Below the pieces are notes generated by a model. That model was given only the letters and a program-made list of their open reading frames with translations. It was not told the origin of the DNA and made no database searches. The position numbers and the translations under genes were made by a program. Shown piece after piece: positions 26,614-40,127 of a stretch of DNA of 62,000 nt (its first letter is position 1; every line of letters begins with the position of its first letter). The stretch is from Diphasiastrum complanatum (Eukaryota > Streptophyta > Lycopodiopsida > Lycopodiales > Lycopodiaceae): contig CM055094.1 of assembly GCA_029204225.1 (NCBI GenBank), positions 71,605,884 to 71,667,883 on the forward strand, read 5' to 3'.

Positions 26614-26693
26614 TAAGTCTAAAACAAAGTCGGCCTCAATTTGTCAAATATAGAAATGTAGCAAATATTATCAAACTAGTTGAATCTTTCACA
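26614..26693 (-). repeat. Truncated LTR end shared with 15870-15949
   Basis: Carries the last ~80 bp of the TGTGAAGG-type LTR, ending GAATCTTTCACA, followed by the same flank as at 15950. Confidence 0.8.
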
Positions 26694-28631
<1,938 letters not shown>

Positions 28632-30175
28632 AATGGATTGTTGGATGCGCATGCTAACATTGTTCAAAATATTTCTATTCAAAAGACTTTGCCAAGTTTG
28701 ATGGATCTTCAAGAGATCTTGATCAATGAAGAATATAGGCTTCAAGCAAGAGGTGGACCTACATTGACACTTCAAGAGGAGGCTGTGTTCATAAAAGGCA
28801 AATTCAAGGGCAAAAGCAAAAGCAAGTGGTCTAAAGGGAAATATCAAGGGGAGGCTTCTTAAAATGGCAAAAAGAAAGATAGATCATAGCGAAAATGGTT
28901 CTATTGTGGCATCAAAGGACATTTTGCAAGTGAGTGCTACAAGAAGAAGAGAGATCAAGCAGACAAGCAAGGTAATCTGACTCTTGATGAGGATGGTTTC
29001 GATGTTCAAAATGAAAATGATGATGCTTTTGTGATGTCTTCATATATGCTTGCTCATGATGGAGATCTAGATCCATGGTGGAGCAAGTTCACACATGACT
29101 TTTCACAAAGAGTATTTTACTTCTTTGTTGGCATATGGAGATGACAAGAGGGTGATCTACACGGCCAATGATGGTCAGTGTGCAATCAAAGGGATTTGCA
29201 CAATTCCTATTTCTCTCTCTATAAGTAGGAATGTTCATTTGGAGAATGTTTTGTTCATTCCATCTATTACCAAGAATTTACTTAGTGTGAGTCAATTGCT
29301 AAGTAAAGGCCTCAAAGTTGAGTTTGATGGAGATTCTTGTATAATCAAAGTGAAGGATATATGGATAGCAAAAAATTAAAATGCAAGGGAAGTTGTTCAA
29401 ACTAGATGCTTGTGTTATTGCTAGCCAAGCTGGATGTGTTGCAAGAGAGCAAATATCTATTCAAGAGGTGCCCATCAAAGGATGAGACACCTCAACATCA
29501 AGTCATTAGAGGTAATGGCTAGGAAGCAAGTTGTGATTGGTCTTCCAGTTCCTTAAAAAGTATCAATCATGTTTGTGAGCCTTGTGCTTTGTCAAAGTCA
29601 CATAGACTACCTTATACTAGATCTACATCTAGATCTACAAATCCTTTTCAAGTTGTACATTTGGATGTTCATGGAATTACTACAATTAGCAATAGTGGAG
29701 CTAAGATGTATGTGGCTTCCATTGATGATTTTAGTAGATTTTGTTGGATCTATCTACTAAAGAGCAAGGATAAAGTGTGTGATGTCTTTGTTAAGTTCAA
29801 GAATGTAATGGAGAACCACTTTTCCACAAGGATAAAGTGCTTAAGGAGTGACAATGCTGAAGAGTACATGTCTACCAAGTTCCAGGCTTTTGTGATGAGC
29901 ATGGGATCAAGAGGGAGTATACAACACCAAGGACCCCACAACAAAATGGAGTGGTCGAGAGGATGAATAGGACTTTATGTGAAAGTGCCAAATCCATAAA
30001 GTTAAGTGCTAACCTTGATAAGCCATTCTGGGATCAAGCTTTGTTGAGTGCTAATTTCTTGTGCAATAGCTGGCCGAGTGCTATTTTGGATGGAAGGACA
30101 CCTTTTGAGATGCTATTCAAGAGGAGGCCGAGTGTCAACTTTTGGATGCACATGCTATGTCAACATTACTCTTGA
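28632..30175 (+). pseudogene. Ty1/copia gag-protease-integrase remnant
   Basis: A second copia family, in order: gag end with ARGGPTLTLQEEAVF and a basic KGKFKGKSKSK stretch; zinc knuckle reading WFYCGIKGHFASEC, whose first Cys is Trp; protease with GASSHMT but without the DSG Asp (about 29070-29100); LSVSQLL; integrase HHCC partly broken (MRHLNIKSL, CEPCALSKSH); core DDE as VVHLDVHG, RSDNAEEY and NGVVERMNRTL; end at PFEMLFKRRPSV. At least three frame changes and stops lie between these blocks. RT and RNase H are absent; the remnant breaks off at 30175. Confidence 0.88.
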
Positions 30176-30365
30176 CGATGACCAAGGAAGATCCATCTTC
30201 AAGGAAAGGTAATTCTCGAACACTAAAATGTTGAATATCAAATCAAAATTTATTCTAGGTACTCAATTTTAAGCGTAATTGATACAACTAACCTTGCAAG
30301 ATGGGCGTGAAAGTGGGCACGGACCTAATAGGAGCATGAGGTTGCAAGGAAGAAAAAAAATTAAA
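30176..30365. other. No gene recognised; junction between copia remnant and X2
   Basis: A short unassigned stretch with gtgggcacggacc; no coding support. Confidence 0.4.
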
Positions 30366-30510
30366 TTTCAAGGCACCTACGAGACATAGATACACCTTGA
30401 GACAATTGATACATAACCAGACCCCTTAGAGACTAGTATGAGTGGGGACGGTGAGGCCGGTGTTGGTGAACAAAGGCACCAAAGAAATGATTGAAAAAAA
30501 AAGCTTAACA

Positions 30511-30514
<4 letters not shown>

Positions 30515-30602
<88 letters not shown>
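30515..30602. repeat. (CT)44 microsatellite
   Basis: Pure CT, 88 bp, at the X2 deletion point. Confidence 0.97.
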
Positions 30603-30604
<2 letters not shown>

Positions 30605-31239
30605 TTAGCTGGCATACATGCACAATAGGAGTCATCCATACTAAGTGCTAAATATTACTCCTTAAACCTTATGGAATGACCATGCTCAATAATTCTCACC
30701 ATTTTTCACAATTACCTAGAATCGAAGCAAAAAAACACAAATATAACTATTTGAAGAGCTATGAGCATTTGATAACAATTACCTCGAAGCATAATAACAC
30801 AAACATCACTATTTGAAGAGCTATGAGCATTTGATAACAAGGTCTGATATGCCAAGCTTCTAGAGAAAATCCAACATTTTCAAAGTAGGCGTGTAGTACA
30901 TTCAATTTATACAGATAATGTTTTGTATGGTCTATTGAATGTAAGGTCCTAGTGCTTCGGACCCTATTGATGTTGAGAGCTATCATAAAGTAGAAATTAC
31001 TTTTCCTGCAACATTTTCATTTGAAAGCAATCATATGGGATTCTTCTTGAATAATAAGAAAGCAATTTGATTAGACATATCTGGCCTAGCAACATGATTA
31101 CAGTTTAAAGGGGATGGATTGAAGTGGCTAATATCTTAGGCATCGATACTTTTAGCCTTCTTCAAACATTTGGAGAGCAATGCGCTTGATAGAGTGACCT
31201 ATCTATACAACTCATTATATATAATAAAGCTGACTTTAA

Positions 31240-31410
31240 ATGCAGACGACAGAGAGCGATATTAATACCAACAAGATCAAAATCTATGTAATCGAACCAT
31301 ACCAGTGGCTTCTCAGACTCATAGTCTTCTAATGGCAGGTTAAGGTCCTCGATGTGACCAAGCATGATTGCAGCTCTGTCATAATTCCTGAGACAAAATA
31401 ATTGGAACAC
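31240..31410 (-). pseudogene. AP2-like domain, second half (X2)
   Basis: Open minus-strand frame: FCLRNYDRAAIMLGH, EDLNLPLEDYE, SEKPLVW. This is the least damaged version of the AP2 C-terminal helix in the window: NYDRAAI is intact, whereas X1 has a stop. The open frame (to 31162) continues past the likely domain end without a known motif. Confidence 0.5.
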
Positions 31411-31976
31411 ATTAGCGGAGCAATGGAGTTATGAACAATCTCTAGGATGTTGTCATAAATGATCAAGTCACTGAGAACCAGTTAACCGCCGCCACCACTT
31501 TATACTGCTATCTCACAACCATAGGCACCTGCAAAGCAATATGGCACTCATTACCTTCAAGAATAAATCATTTCCGAGCATCCTCGAGGGCTTGTTTTTC
31601 AATATGGTTGTATCAGTCCATAGTCCAGAAGACATTCGGGAGGCCCATATGGCCAGCACGCATATCAGTTAGCACCTACAATAATAGTAAACTTTACAGT
31701 TCATTGTCACAAAAATCGTACCAAGGAAGAGCTGTTTTGAGTTAGGGAATGCTTCAAAAGGTGCGTCGCCTTGTTTTATACTGTTATTGGAAAATGGAAA
31801 ACAATATAAACTGGCTGAATTTCAAACGTATGTAAGTAGCTTTGTATAGAAAATAAAACCGCTAGATCTTACGAATCCTGAATGAAATTTGCCCAGGTCA
31901 TAGCTAGAGATCACTTTCGTTCCAAGAGACTTTAGGTGTAAATAGCTTTACAAATGTCATCGATTTCTCACATTAA

Positions 31977-32093
31977 TCATTTTGCAAAGAATTCATGTAA
32001 TCCAGCGGAACATATTTTCTTTCCATACCAGACTTCCCATCTTCCCGTTCGTTCTCTGTGATAAACACCTTTGAACTCACTCATCCCTTCCAT
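31977..32093 (-). pseudogene. AP2-like domain, first exon fragment (X2)
   Basis: ATG at 32093 (minus), FKGVYHRERTGRWEVWYGK, with one E-to-G change against X1, stopping at the same place. The CT/GA tract upstream is at 32252-32284. Confidence 0.5.
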
Positions 32094-32248
32094 AGATGCC
32101 GGTTAATTTTCCCGCCCACGTAACCGGCAAAATCGACGTAGAGGATTGCTAATTTCTTTGCGGTTGAAACTTACTGAAACTTACGATGAAGCAGCACGAT
32201 ATATAGCTTATATCAAGTATGAAAATCGGAGCTCGCGTGGAAGCAAAC

Positions 32249-32251
<3 letters not shown>

Positions 32252-32284
<33 letters not shown>
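32252..32284. repeat. (GA)n microsatellite
   Basis: 16 GA units upstream of the AP2-like ATG. Confidence 0.95.
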
Positions 32285-32285
<1 letters not shown>

Positions 32286-32450
32286 GAAGCGAGATAGAGA
32301 GAAACAGAGCGAGAGAGAGGACCCCCGCAGACGCATACAATGCTATTATTTATGGTAGTAGCAAATGTGCTGCGGCGTTGTTGTTATATGAGAAGAAAAA
32401 GAAGAGGAGCTATCAATTGCTGAATGCTTTTGAAAGCGAATATTGTGTGA

Positions 32451-33633
32451 CCTATTAAATGATAGTTGTGGGCCCGTGTGACATATGTGAAGCAAACACG
32501 CCGTTCGTTATTCCTATTTGATGATAGTTGTGGGCCCGTGTAATTACCACAAAAAACCTCATTTGCAAAACATCCTGGTTGAACCACAGAGCAATGCCGA
32601 CAAGTTAATGGCTCGAGCTATTGGCAATTCAAGGATTTTGCAGGAGGCCTATTCCACTTATAATCCCGTGTAATGGCTCGAGACCTATTCCAGCGATTCG
32701 GGATTTCGGCAGCTAGTTGAAGGCAGCTGGTGGCAGCTGCGATCGTGGATGCATGATGACATGCAGACGTCGGAATGGCTGGCCAGCATTAGCGGTATCA
32801 GGAGCTATGCCCGCTTTTAGAATCTACGTCCTGTATCGTGTATATCTGGACTCCAGATTCTGGAGTCTGGAGAATTGCTTTATCAATAATAGCCGGATCT
32901 GTTCCATAGGCCAGATATGTGTAATAAACGCAGAAGATCGCGTACATGGCATTACGAGTATAAGTGTGCGCTATCCTGTGTCGCTACGGTGTAGAATTGC
33001 AAGGTGGAGCGGAGGTGCACGGTGCCTTCCCAGCCTTGGAGTTTGACGGTCAAGGCTGCCTGTCATGCATTTTTCTCATGACGGTTTTCATTAGTGGGTG
33101 ACAGTTTAATAGAACATTTGACTTTCAAGACCACAACATAGGGTGAAAATTTAGTGAAAGATCCGAGTTTCAAATCTAAACACATATTGTACTGCTTCAT
33201 ATACTTAGCATTGGTCACAAGCTATTAAAGAAAACTTTAAGCCCATGACAAAAAACATTCACACATAATAGCATTGCATGTTTCGTAACTACTATTTTTA
33301 TTGTGAGATACCCTAAACCCTAACTATTGAGAACATCGTGCATTGATCATAAAAATTATAATAATATCTTCTTACATAAAATGCATTGTGAACATAAACT
33401 CTCAAATTGATGGCATAGTTTTCCACACGAGTCTAGGGTTTTGAAGGCACATTGAATTTTTATGTCGAATTATGTCGAAACATAAGAATAAAAAAACAAG
33501 CTTTAGTGACTTAAAGTACCACTCATGAAAAGACATAAATATCAATAGTTGTCTTAAAATGCTCAATTCACAACACTACACTACACTATCAAAGACATAA
33601 ATATTAAAAAGTTGTTTTAAAAAGCTCAATTCA
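32451..33633. other. No gene recognised; small repeats and a 19-bp palindrome
   Basis: Holds a 21-bp direct repeat (cores atagttgtgggcccgtgt near 32461 and 32524), a 19-bp palindrome at 32849-32867, and an AT-rich stretch to the hAT remnant. The 109-codon frame 32717-33046 has no motif I recognise. Confidence 0.5.
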
Positions 33634-35997
33634 CTACACTACACTACTTGTACGCCTATCTTTGCCTTCTTTCCATATCTCGAATCGTTGCCACTCCACA
33701 TCCATTAGCTTTGGTCCATTTAGGGAAACTCTCATCAATGAATCTAGAGTTTCTATAGCTAGTCGAGTCCTCCTTACATCTTTGAACGCATTCTGTTTTG
33801 AAAAGCCTCTTTCACATTGCACTGTGCTAATAGGAATAACAAGTACAGCTTGCCAAAGTCTCATGATACTTGGAAAGCTATCTTGCCAATCTTTTGTCCT
33901 GCTAAATATCCTCCATGACTCTTTCATTGAGAAGCCTTCACAATTGAGATATAAAGATCAATAAATCCAAATAATTCTCACTTGCATCCCTCACTATCAA
34001 AAATAGCTGCAGCACTATTCAAGTCAATTCCTATTTTTGGTTGAAGGTGTTGAAGCAGCTTCTCAAGCCACCTTGTTGCATTTGTTTCTATCATGATATC
34101 ATCTTGTGCATAATGGCGTGGACTAAATAGCTTGGCGGCATTGAAAACTGACAAGTCAGGAAATCTTAGATTAAGAGAATCAACCAATCATTGCACGTAT
34201 TCTTTTGCAAGGTTTATGCATGCACTCAAAGAACCATCTATGGGAGGCCTTGTTCCCTTTGATGGTCCCCCAAGTGCTTCCTTGTCTCTCACTTCAGGTA
34301 TGTTGGTGAAAATCCACTCGTGTCGATGAAGATTACCTTCTCTATCATTCATTTGTAGGTAGCCATGCTTAGAAACGTCCAAAAATCTTGATAAATAAAA
34401 AGTGCCTTTAGCAAATGTCCCCTCTCTCAAAAATTTTCTACTCAAAGAAGTGATTGTGACATCAATTGATGACCCTATAATGGTTAAGTCCATATGCTCT
34501 TGAAATTTCTTGTTTAAAATATTCAATTCTTTCAAAACATCAGCAAGCATGTGCAAACAAAATTGGACAACAAAAATGCAAGCTCTATTGTACCAAAGGC
34601 CCACTTTTTGATTTTTTTAAATGGAAAGAATTGCAGGCATCTGTTTGACCAAGCGCTCCATGACTTCTCCCCTTGAGAGCCATCTTATTCCATGAATTCA
34701 AAGCACATGATGTGTCTCGAGATCCATAACCTCAAGTAAGTCCATCAACTCATTATTTCTCAATGTGGATTTGCTTATCCATGAATAAACTTTGTTGGCA
34801 AGCTTTTCTAAGAACATGATCTCAGGAAATGATAAGCAAATCACTTCCAGCTAATGCTTCACGATGTGCCACACAATGAACATTGATTAGTTGAAGCACT
34901 TCATTTTTCAACAATGCGGGACCCCCGATCTGGCATGGCGCCAGGTTGGATCTCAATGTTGGTTTTCGGAACTTCAAGTGGGTTAAGTCTGAAACCAAAC
35001 CAATATCACATCCAAGCATTGCAGATGCACCATCAGTTGCAATGCCAACAAGTTTGTTTTGCTCCAATCCCCGTTCGCTCAATATTGCTTTGACACTGTC
35101 CAATACAGTCTTACCTTTTCCATCAACAATTGTAGAAAGGCTCAAAAAATGTGTGACCTTTTCTCCCAGACCTGTATTAGGCAAATAAGTGACATACATC
35201 ACAAGATGGAGTTCCAAAGCTCTATCTGTGCTTTCATCAACCATAAGAGAGAAAAAAGGAGATCCTAACATGCTTGCCCCATGGATCTCACGTAAATGTT
35301 GCGCTATGGCTGACAAAAATTCAACACCTGCAATTCAATTAGTGTATGTTGAATAGTCAACATTTTTTGGCATGTTTGGCACCTGTAAAGACATGGCCAA
35401 ATCACATTGTTCAGCATATATATTCAAAGAAAGGTCATGTTGTGCTACAAAGTACGCGAGCTTCATAGTTGTAATGACTCTTTCTGTATTAGCATCATCC
35501 ATCTCTCGGATGTGGTGTGAAATGGATTTAGCTTGCTTTTCCACTTCACATGACCATTGTGCACGAGCCAATTTATGACCACTAGACCTTGCATGTGTGA
35601 CAATGGCATCATGTTGCATGTTTTTACAACCATCCCCTGTCCCCCATGGCCCCAAAATTTTATATTTCTCACACCAACTACATTTCCTGAAAGATTTGTC
35701 TCCACTAACAATGCATCGTAGCCATGGATACTTTACTCTCCAAGCCTCTCTAAAACCCCTACTAGCATTTTTTGGCTTCTTTTCTTTTTCTTTGCTTCCT
35801 TCATGGCTAGCCTCACCATGTTCTATATTCACCCCAAACAATTCCATGTCAACTTGTAAGTCATCTTCATTCAAATCAAAGTCTACATTTTGGGTGGGAA
35901 CTGACCAACCATACATATGTTTGAGGGTCTTCTGATGTTTTTTGGGAGCCATATGTACTCTTAATCTGTCAACAAAAGATAATACAATAAGTAACAT
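33634..35997 (-). pseudogene. hAT-type transposase (ZNF862-like), broken
   Basis: Cut-and-paste DNA transposase. N-terminal part (35335-35997) has YPWLRC, KCSWC and THARSSGH, a TTF-type zinc finger. One TGA at 35335 interrupts it, then the same frame continues (34822-35316) with VDESTD, IATDGASAMLG and NVHCVAHREALAG, the hAT core with its acidic residues. After a frame change come IHGIRWLSRGEVMERL (about 34660-34710), a 138-codon block (34188-34604), a stop, then SPRHY (33978-34187). The C-terminal dimerisation region LVIPISTVQCERGFS...LMRVSLNG is in 33634-33927. At least four stops and two frame changes break it; length is otherwise near full. Confidence 0.85.
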
Positions 35998-37667
35998 CAG
36001 ACTTTGGCTTGTTCTCTTCCAAGTAACTAATGTAAATTAGCAAGTCTTACAAAGGTGGACAAGGATTATTGTACGTTCTATTAATTTTCTAAGAAGACGA
36101 ATTGTGGATTCTGGACAGTGGAAGAAGAAGGCTATGGCTCGCGAGTCGCGAGTCACCGCTCAAGCTTCAAGCTTGATAGTTGAAGCTATTGGGCACTGGC
36201 TGGCCGCTACAGCAGTGCAGCGTGCCCAGTGCCCACTGAGTGACTGCTCAAGACTTTAGCTTGAGGTTGGCCCCTGGCAGTTAAGGCTTTAAGTTTTAAG
36301 GCTACAAAATCATGAAATTTTGCCAGACTTTAGCCAATCGTCTGATTCCAAATTCCAATTTCCAATCAATTGTGATTTTGAAGGCTGAGTCATAACTACC
36401 GCCGCCTGACGACAGGGCCCAAACTGCTCACTGCTCAGTAATAAGTATACTACAGGTTAAAATCAATGGCACCTGTCAAAATGGCATTTTTGGATTAGAA
36501 GTGCCTGTATGTCATGACGACAAAAGTTTACTTGAGCCTGTATTTTACGCCCAAAAGGGGCTTTGACGGTCAATATGCTTGTCAATCTGCATGGTTGTGT
36601 CTTCCTAATGCAGCTGTGTTAGTTCGGTTTTGTCTGAAGATTTATTATTGTTATATAATAAGATAGCACACTTTGCATATTATCCTTATAATAAGAAATT
36701 AGCGCTTTTGCTAAGGCGGTTGGTGATCTCACTTGTCACTTGGTGCTCGATCGTGCCAGCCCTAATTAAGGCTGATGGTCAAAAGCAATGCGCTGATAGT
36801 AGTTCTTTCGAGTATATATCCCTATTACACAGTGACAGTGAAAAGAGTAGCTTGGAATTAGGCTTTTGCTTCTTTAGTTTTCGGCTAACGAAAAGTTTGA
36901 CTCAGCATAAACGCCTCCAAGCCTTATAAGATGTGTTCTTTGTAGGTTCTTATAAATAAAGCTAGAATTCTGGGCAAAATTCAGTTGTATTTCTTATGCC
37001 ATTTGTGATAGAAATAATTGGCTTATAGTTGATCCTCAAGCGCTATACGGATTTGAGGTCTTTTTTATTCTGCTATTTTATATATCATGAGGCGCCAGCT
37101 ACGGTGCCCTACATACAGATCATTACAGATGGTAGATTAAAGCAAGAGAGACATTAGTTTTCATGGATCTTTAAAATCTGAGTTTCTTTCTTCAACACAA
37201 ATTTTGTGCTTAAACAAGAATGATTGAAGTCTGATACAGACGACAGTACGGTACTGTAGGAACTCTTCGAGTACGGTAGTGTATGTATTGTACTGTTTAT
37301 CTGATGACAAGTAAAAGAACCTGCTATAATGATATGAGAGCTTCTCTTTGGAAATCCCAATCATGTAGTGCTCCTTTTCTCTTCTAGAGGTCAGGAGTTC
37401 GATTCCGATCAAAGACATCGATAGAAATTATAGAAAGTAAATTTGCTAGGTGTACTTTTCTAGTTGGAAACTATTAAGTGTTTTAAGCATGCATTGATTA
37501 ACTAATGATGCATGATGCGACCAAAGGACACATCCAATAAGCATAATCAAGCATCAATCTACACAATCCACACAACGGAATATTATACTGCTAAAAGGAC
37601 TTCTCATTACTCCAAAACAGTACATAGTCACTTCATTGATGATCGCTATTACATGTAATCTCCATAC
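35998..37667. other. No gene recognised between hAT and copia element
   Basis: Contains a 17-bp palindrome (tcaagcttcaagcttga, 36158-36174), scattered gctgactgctcaa-like words near 36180-36250, and short frames of up to 99 codons without motifs. A TTTGACGGTCAA copy lies at 36563-36574. A tRNA B-box-like word (agttcgattcc) at about 37389 has no A box. Confidence 0.5.
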
Positions 37668-37944
37668 AGTTAGAATTAAAGTTAGAATCACTGTGTTACT
37701 TGTACTGTGGGTCCTATCAATGGATAAGGATCAGTTGGCCTCGCCACGAGGCAAGTCGACGGGACACGTGTCCCGCCAACGGCAACCTGGGTCATGCATG
37801 GGTTGCCTGAGTGAACAACTATATGTACAGTGTAATTTCATTTTGAGAAATAGAGTTGCTATGTGAGCTTGCTGAGGAGAGTGATTTTCTGTCTGTGTTA
37901 CTGTGTAGCATGATCTATGTTCCTGTGCAAAGCATATTCTAAGT
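37668..37944 (+). repeat. 5' LTR
   Basis: Starts AGTTAGAATT and ends ATTCTAAGT: imperfect terminal inverted repeats instead of TG...CA. A TATA-like actatatgta lies near 37818. It contains a perfect ggacacgtgtcc G-box palindrome (37760-37771), which is a non-palindromic ggacacgcgtcc in the 3' LTR. Confidence 0.92.
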
Positions 37945-37957
37945 TGGTATCAGAGCC
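37945..37957 (+). other. Primer-binding site
   Basis: TGGTATCAGAGCC directly abuts the 5' LTR; initiator-Met tRNA type. Confidence 0.93.
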
Positions 37958-38992
37958 GTACAGGGAGTGTACACAGTACAGTGTCGCCATTGAAGAGAGC
38001 TTCGGGAGAACTGTCTTCTGAGAGTTTGGGGTCTTACGACGGGTTGAAGACGGAAAGAGAAGCACTGGTGCACGGTTTCTAATTTATAGAGGCTTGCTAA
38101 GCTCAGCAGAGGGATTATTAGCCTGTGCATAGCATCAGACAGGGAAAAATTTGGTGAAAAATTGACAATTTCGAAGCCAGTTGAAAATTGAAACCGGGCT
38201 TGGGATTACGGTTTTTATACGTAACTGGTGATTTCTTCGCTGTTTGTGCACCGTTTTGGATGCCGTAAGGACAAGAAGGAAGCTAATCACATTGTCAACC
38301 AGCCATGGAGAGGTTCTGAGGTTTATGTCAGAGATTTGTCTCCAGACTGTTAACCTGGAAGATTTGCAGTAAAAAGGTGAAAAAAGCCACTTTGTCAAGT
38401 TGAGCTAAAATCACCGTTTCTCCACGGAATTTCCTGATTGAACACTTTACAGTCATGGATTCAGTAGGGCAACCCTGCTCCAGGCCTCAAATCGTGCTCA
38501 AAACGATCCATAGAAGAGTTTAATCTGATAATTTTCAGAGAAGAGAGGCGCGGCCGCAGGCAAGGTGGTCGCGGGCTGTTCGCACGCCCAATGCAATAGA
38601 TAACTTAGTGTACTGAAGACCATAGCGACTTCAGGAGCATGGTTCGATGCCCAGATGTAGTTTGGACCTTTGGATGAGGTGTCAAATGAATCGATGGTCT
38701 AGAATCTGTGATGGGAAAGAAATTTGAACCACAAGATTTGGTTCAGCCATTGGATGAGCTTTGAACAAGGCCCTGAAGAATTGAAGTGCATTCTGGCCTT
38801 CAACTTCATTAAAAATTTTCATACTGAAAGTTGAGTTGGGTCGTTTCACAAGTGAAGAGTGAAATTGGTGGAAAAGCGGCGAGTGGCCTGGTAAGAAAAA
38901 AAAGTGCAGGTCATTATTTTCAACTTCTGACATCATTGTTGGCTTCGACATACTGTTCTTAGCCTAAGGCACAAGTTTCAAGCAGTTTTGCG
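37958..38992 (+). other. Untranslated leader
   Basis: About 1 kb without coding frames. Its last 300 bp parallel the leaders of copies A, B and C (cttcaacttcattaaaa block at 38796 versus 10455, 16818 and 27517). Confidence 0.7.
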
Positions 38993-39867
38993 ATGGCAAA
39001 CATGGGAGAGTCCATTTTGAGTGAAAGTAGCAAATTGGACGGGATTTCCAACTATGCAGTGTGGAAATTCAAAATGAAAAACATACTGACGGAGAAAGAT
39101 GTGTGGGAAGTGTCACAGGTGATGAGAGAAGGCCACCAAATGAAGCAGACATCAAAGTGTTCGACAAAAATATGAGGAAAGCTTTGACCTTCATTAACTT
39201 GTCAGTGAAGGATCACATCATTACCCACATTTGTGATGCTATTACACCCCGACAGGCATGGGATGTGCTAAAGGAGCAGTTCGAGACGTCAAATCCATCA
39301 AGAATCATGTTTCTGAAGTCAAAGTTGAATAGTGCCCGCATGGAGCAAGGAGAGCACATTCAGACGTACATGACCAGAATCAAGACAATGAGAGATGAAC
39401 TACATTCTATTGGAGAGCACATACATGATGTGGAGCTAGTGCATAATGCATTATGCGACATTGCAGAACCCTATCAGATGTTTGTGAGCGGAATAGCATC
39501 AAGAGAAAGATTGCCAACCTTTGATGAGCTCACAGGAATCTTGATGCCAGAAGAGCAACGACGAGAAATGGTGAAAGCTAGACGTCAAAATACTGACGAT
39601 CAGGCACTTGCGACACGCCAAAAACAAGGCAAGGGCAAGGGAAAGAAGAAGTCTAAGCAGCAATTTGCCAAGTCTCAAGAGGATGAGGGATCTTCCAGCA
39701 AAACTAAGAAGAAAGGTAAGTGCTTCCATTGTGGTAAAAAGGGCCATTGGAAGAGCGAATGTCGCAAATTCCTGGCGAAACAAGGCAAGGGGAAACCAAA
39801 ACAAGCAGGTAACCTTGTCGATGTGGGTGAGATTGAAGACTCTAGCGTCTTCATATGTGTCATCTAA
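38993..39867 (+). pseudogene. copia gag (frameshifted)
   Basis: Structural protein that packages element RNA. Starts at ATG 38993 (MANMGESIL; SNYAVWKFKMKNIL is the usual gag NYxxWK motif), moves to another frame near 39110-39140, then continues as a 2-lineage-typical gag with VWDVLKEQF-like (AWDVLKEQFE), LKSKLNSARM and a zinc knuckle CFHCGKKGHWKSEC near 39720-39762. Ends at 39867. The first frame alone stops at 39175, so the product is broken. Confidence 0.9.
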
Positions 39868-40127
39868 TCAAGATGATCAAGCATGGTATATTGACTCAGG
39901 AGCCACAAGACACATGACAGGTAACAAGAATTGGTTCAGTAGTTTGAAGGTGTTGGATAATGGAACATCTGTTTCACAAGCAAATGGTGAGGTGTGCATG
40001 ATCAAGGGGACATGCATAGTTTCAATCCAACTGCCTGATGGCAAAAGTTGGATGATCAGGGAGGTACTTTATGTACCAGGTTTGAAGAAAAATCTATTTT
40101 TTTGTTGGAGTCATTACTGATCAAAAG
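39868..40127 (+). pseudogene. copia protease
   Basis: Aspartic protease in the frame after gag: WYIDSGATRHMTG keeps the catalytic DSG (about 39889-39905), and YVPGLKKNLF is the usual C-terminal motif. The switch from the gag frame occurs near 39840. A run of seven T (40097-40103) shifts the frame again before integrase. Confidence 0.9.

Larger units (their letters stand above)
30366..32450 (-). repeat. Repeat segment X2 carrying AP2-like gene fragments
   Basis: Direct copy of X1 with two large deletions relative to it. The first is replaced by a CT tract (30515-30602). The second joins tttagc to cttcttcaaac near 31155. Retains the AP2-like first exon and second half, but not the linker and acidic exons. 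Confidence 0.85.

Noticed and set aside
32717-33046. 109-codon plus-strand frame
   Set aside because: No motif or neighbouring gene signals; probably chance in a GC-richer stretch.
33311-33323. Telomere-like ccctaaaccctaa
   Set aside because: Only two units; expected by chance in AT-rich plant DNA and not a telomeric tract.
37380-37405. tRNA B-box-like agttcgattcc
   Set aside because: No A box at tRNA spacing, no foldable cloverleaf and no target duplication seen.
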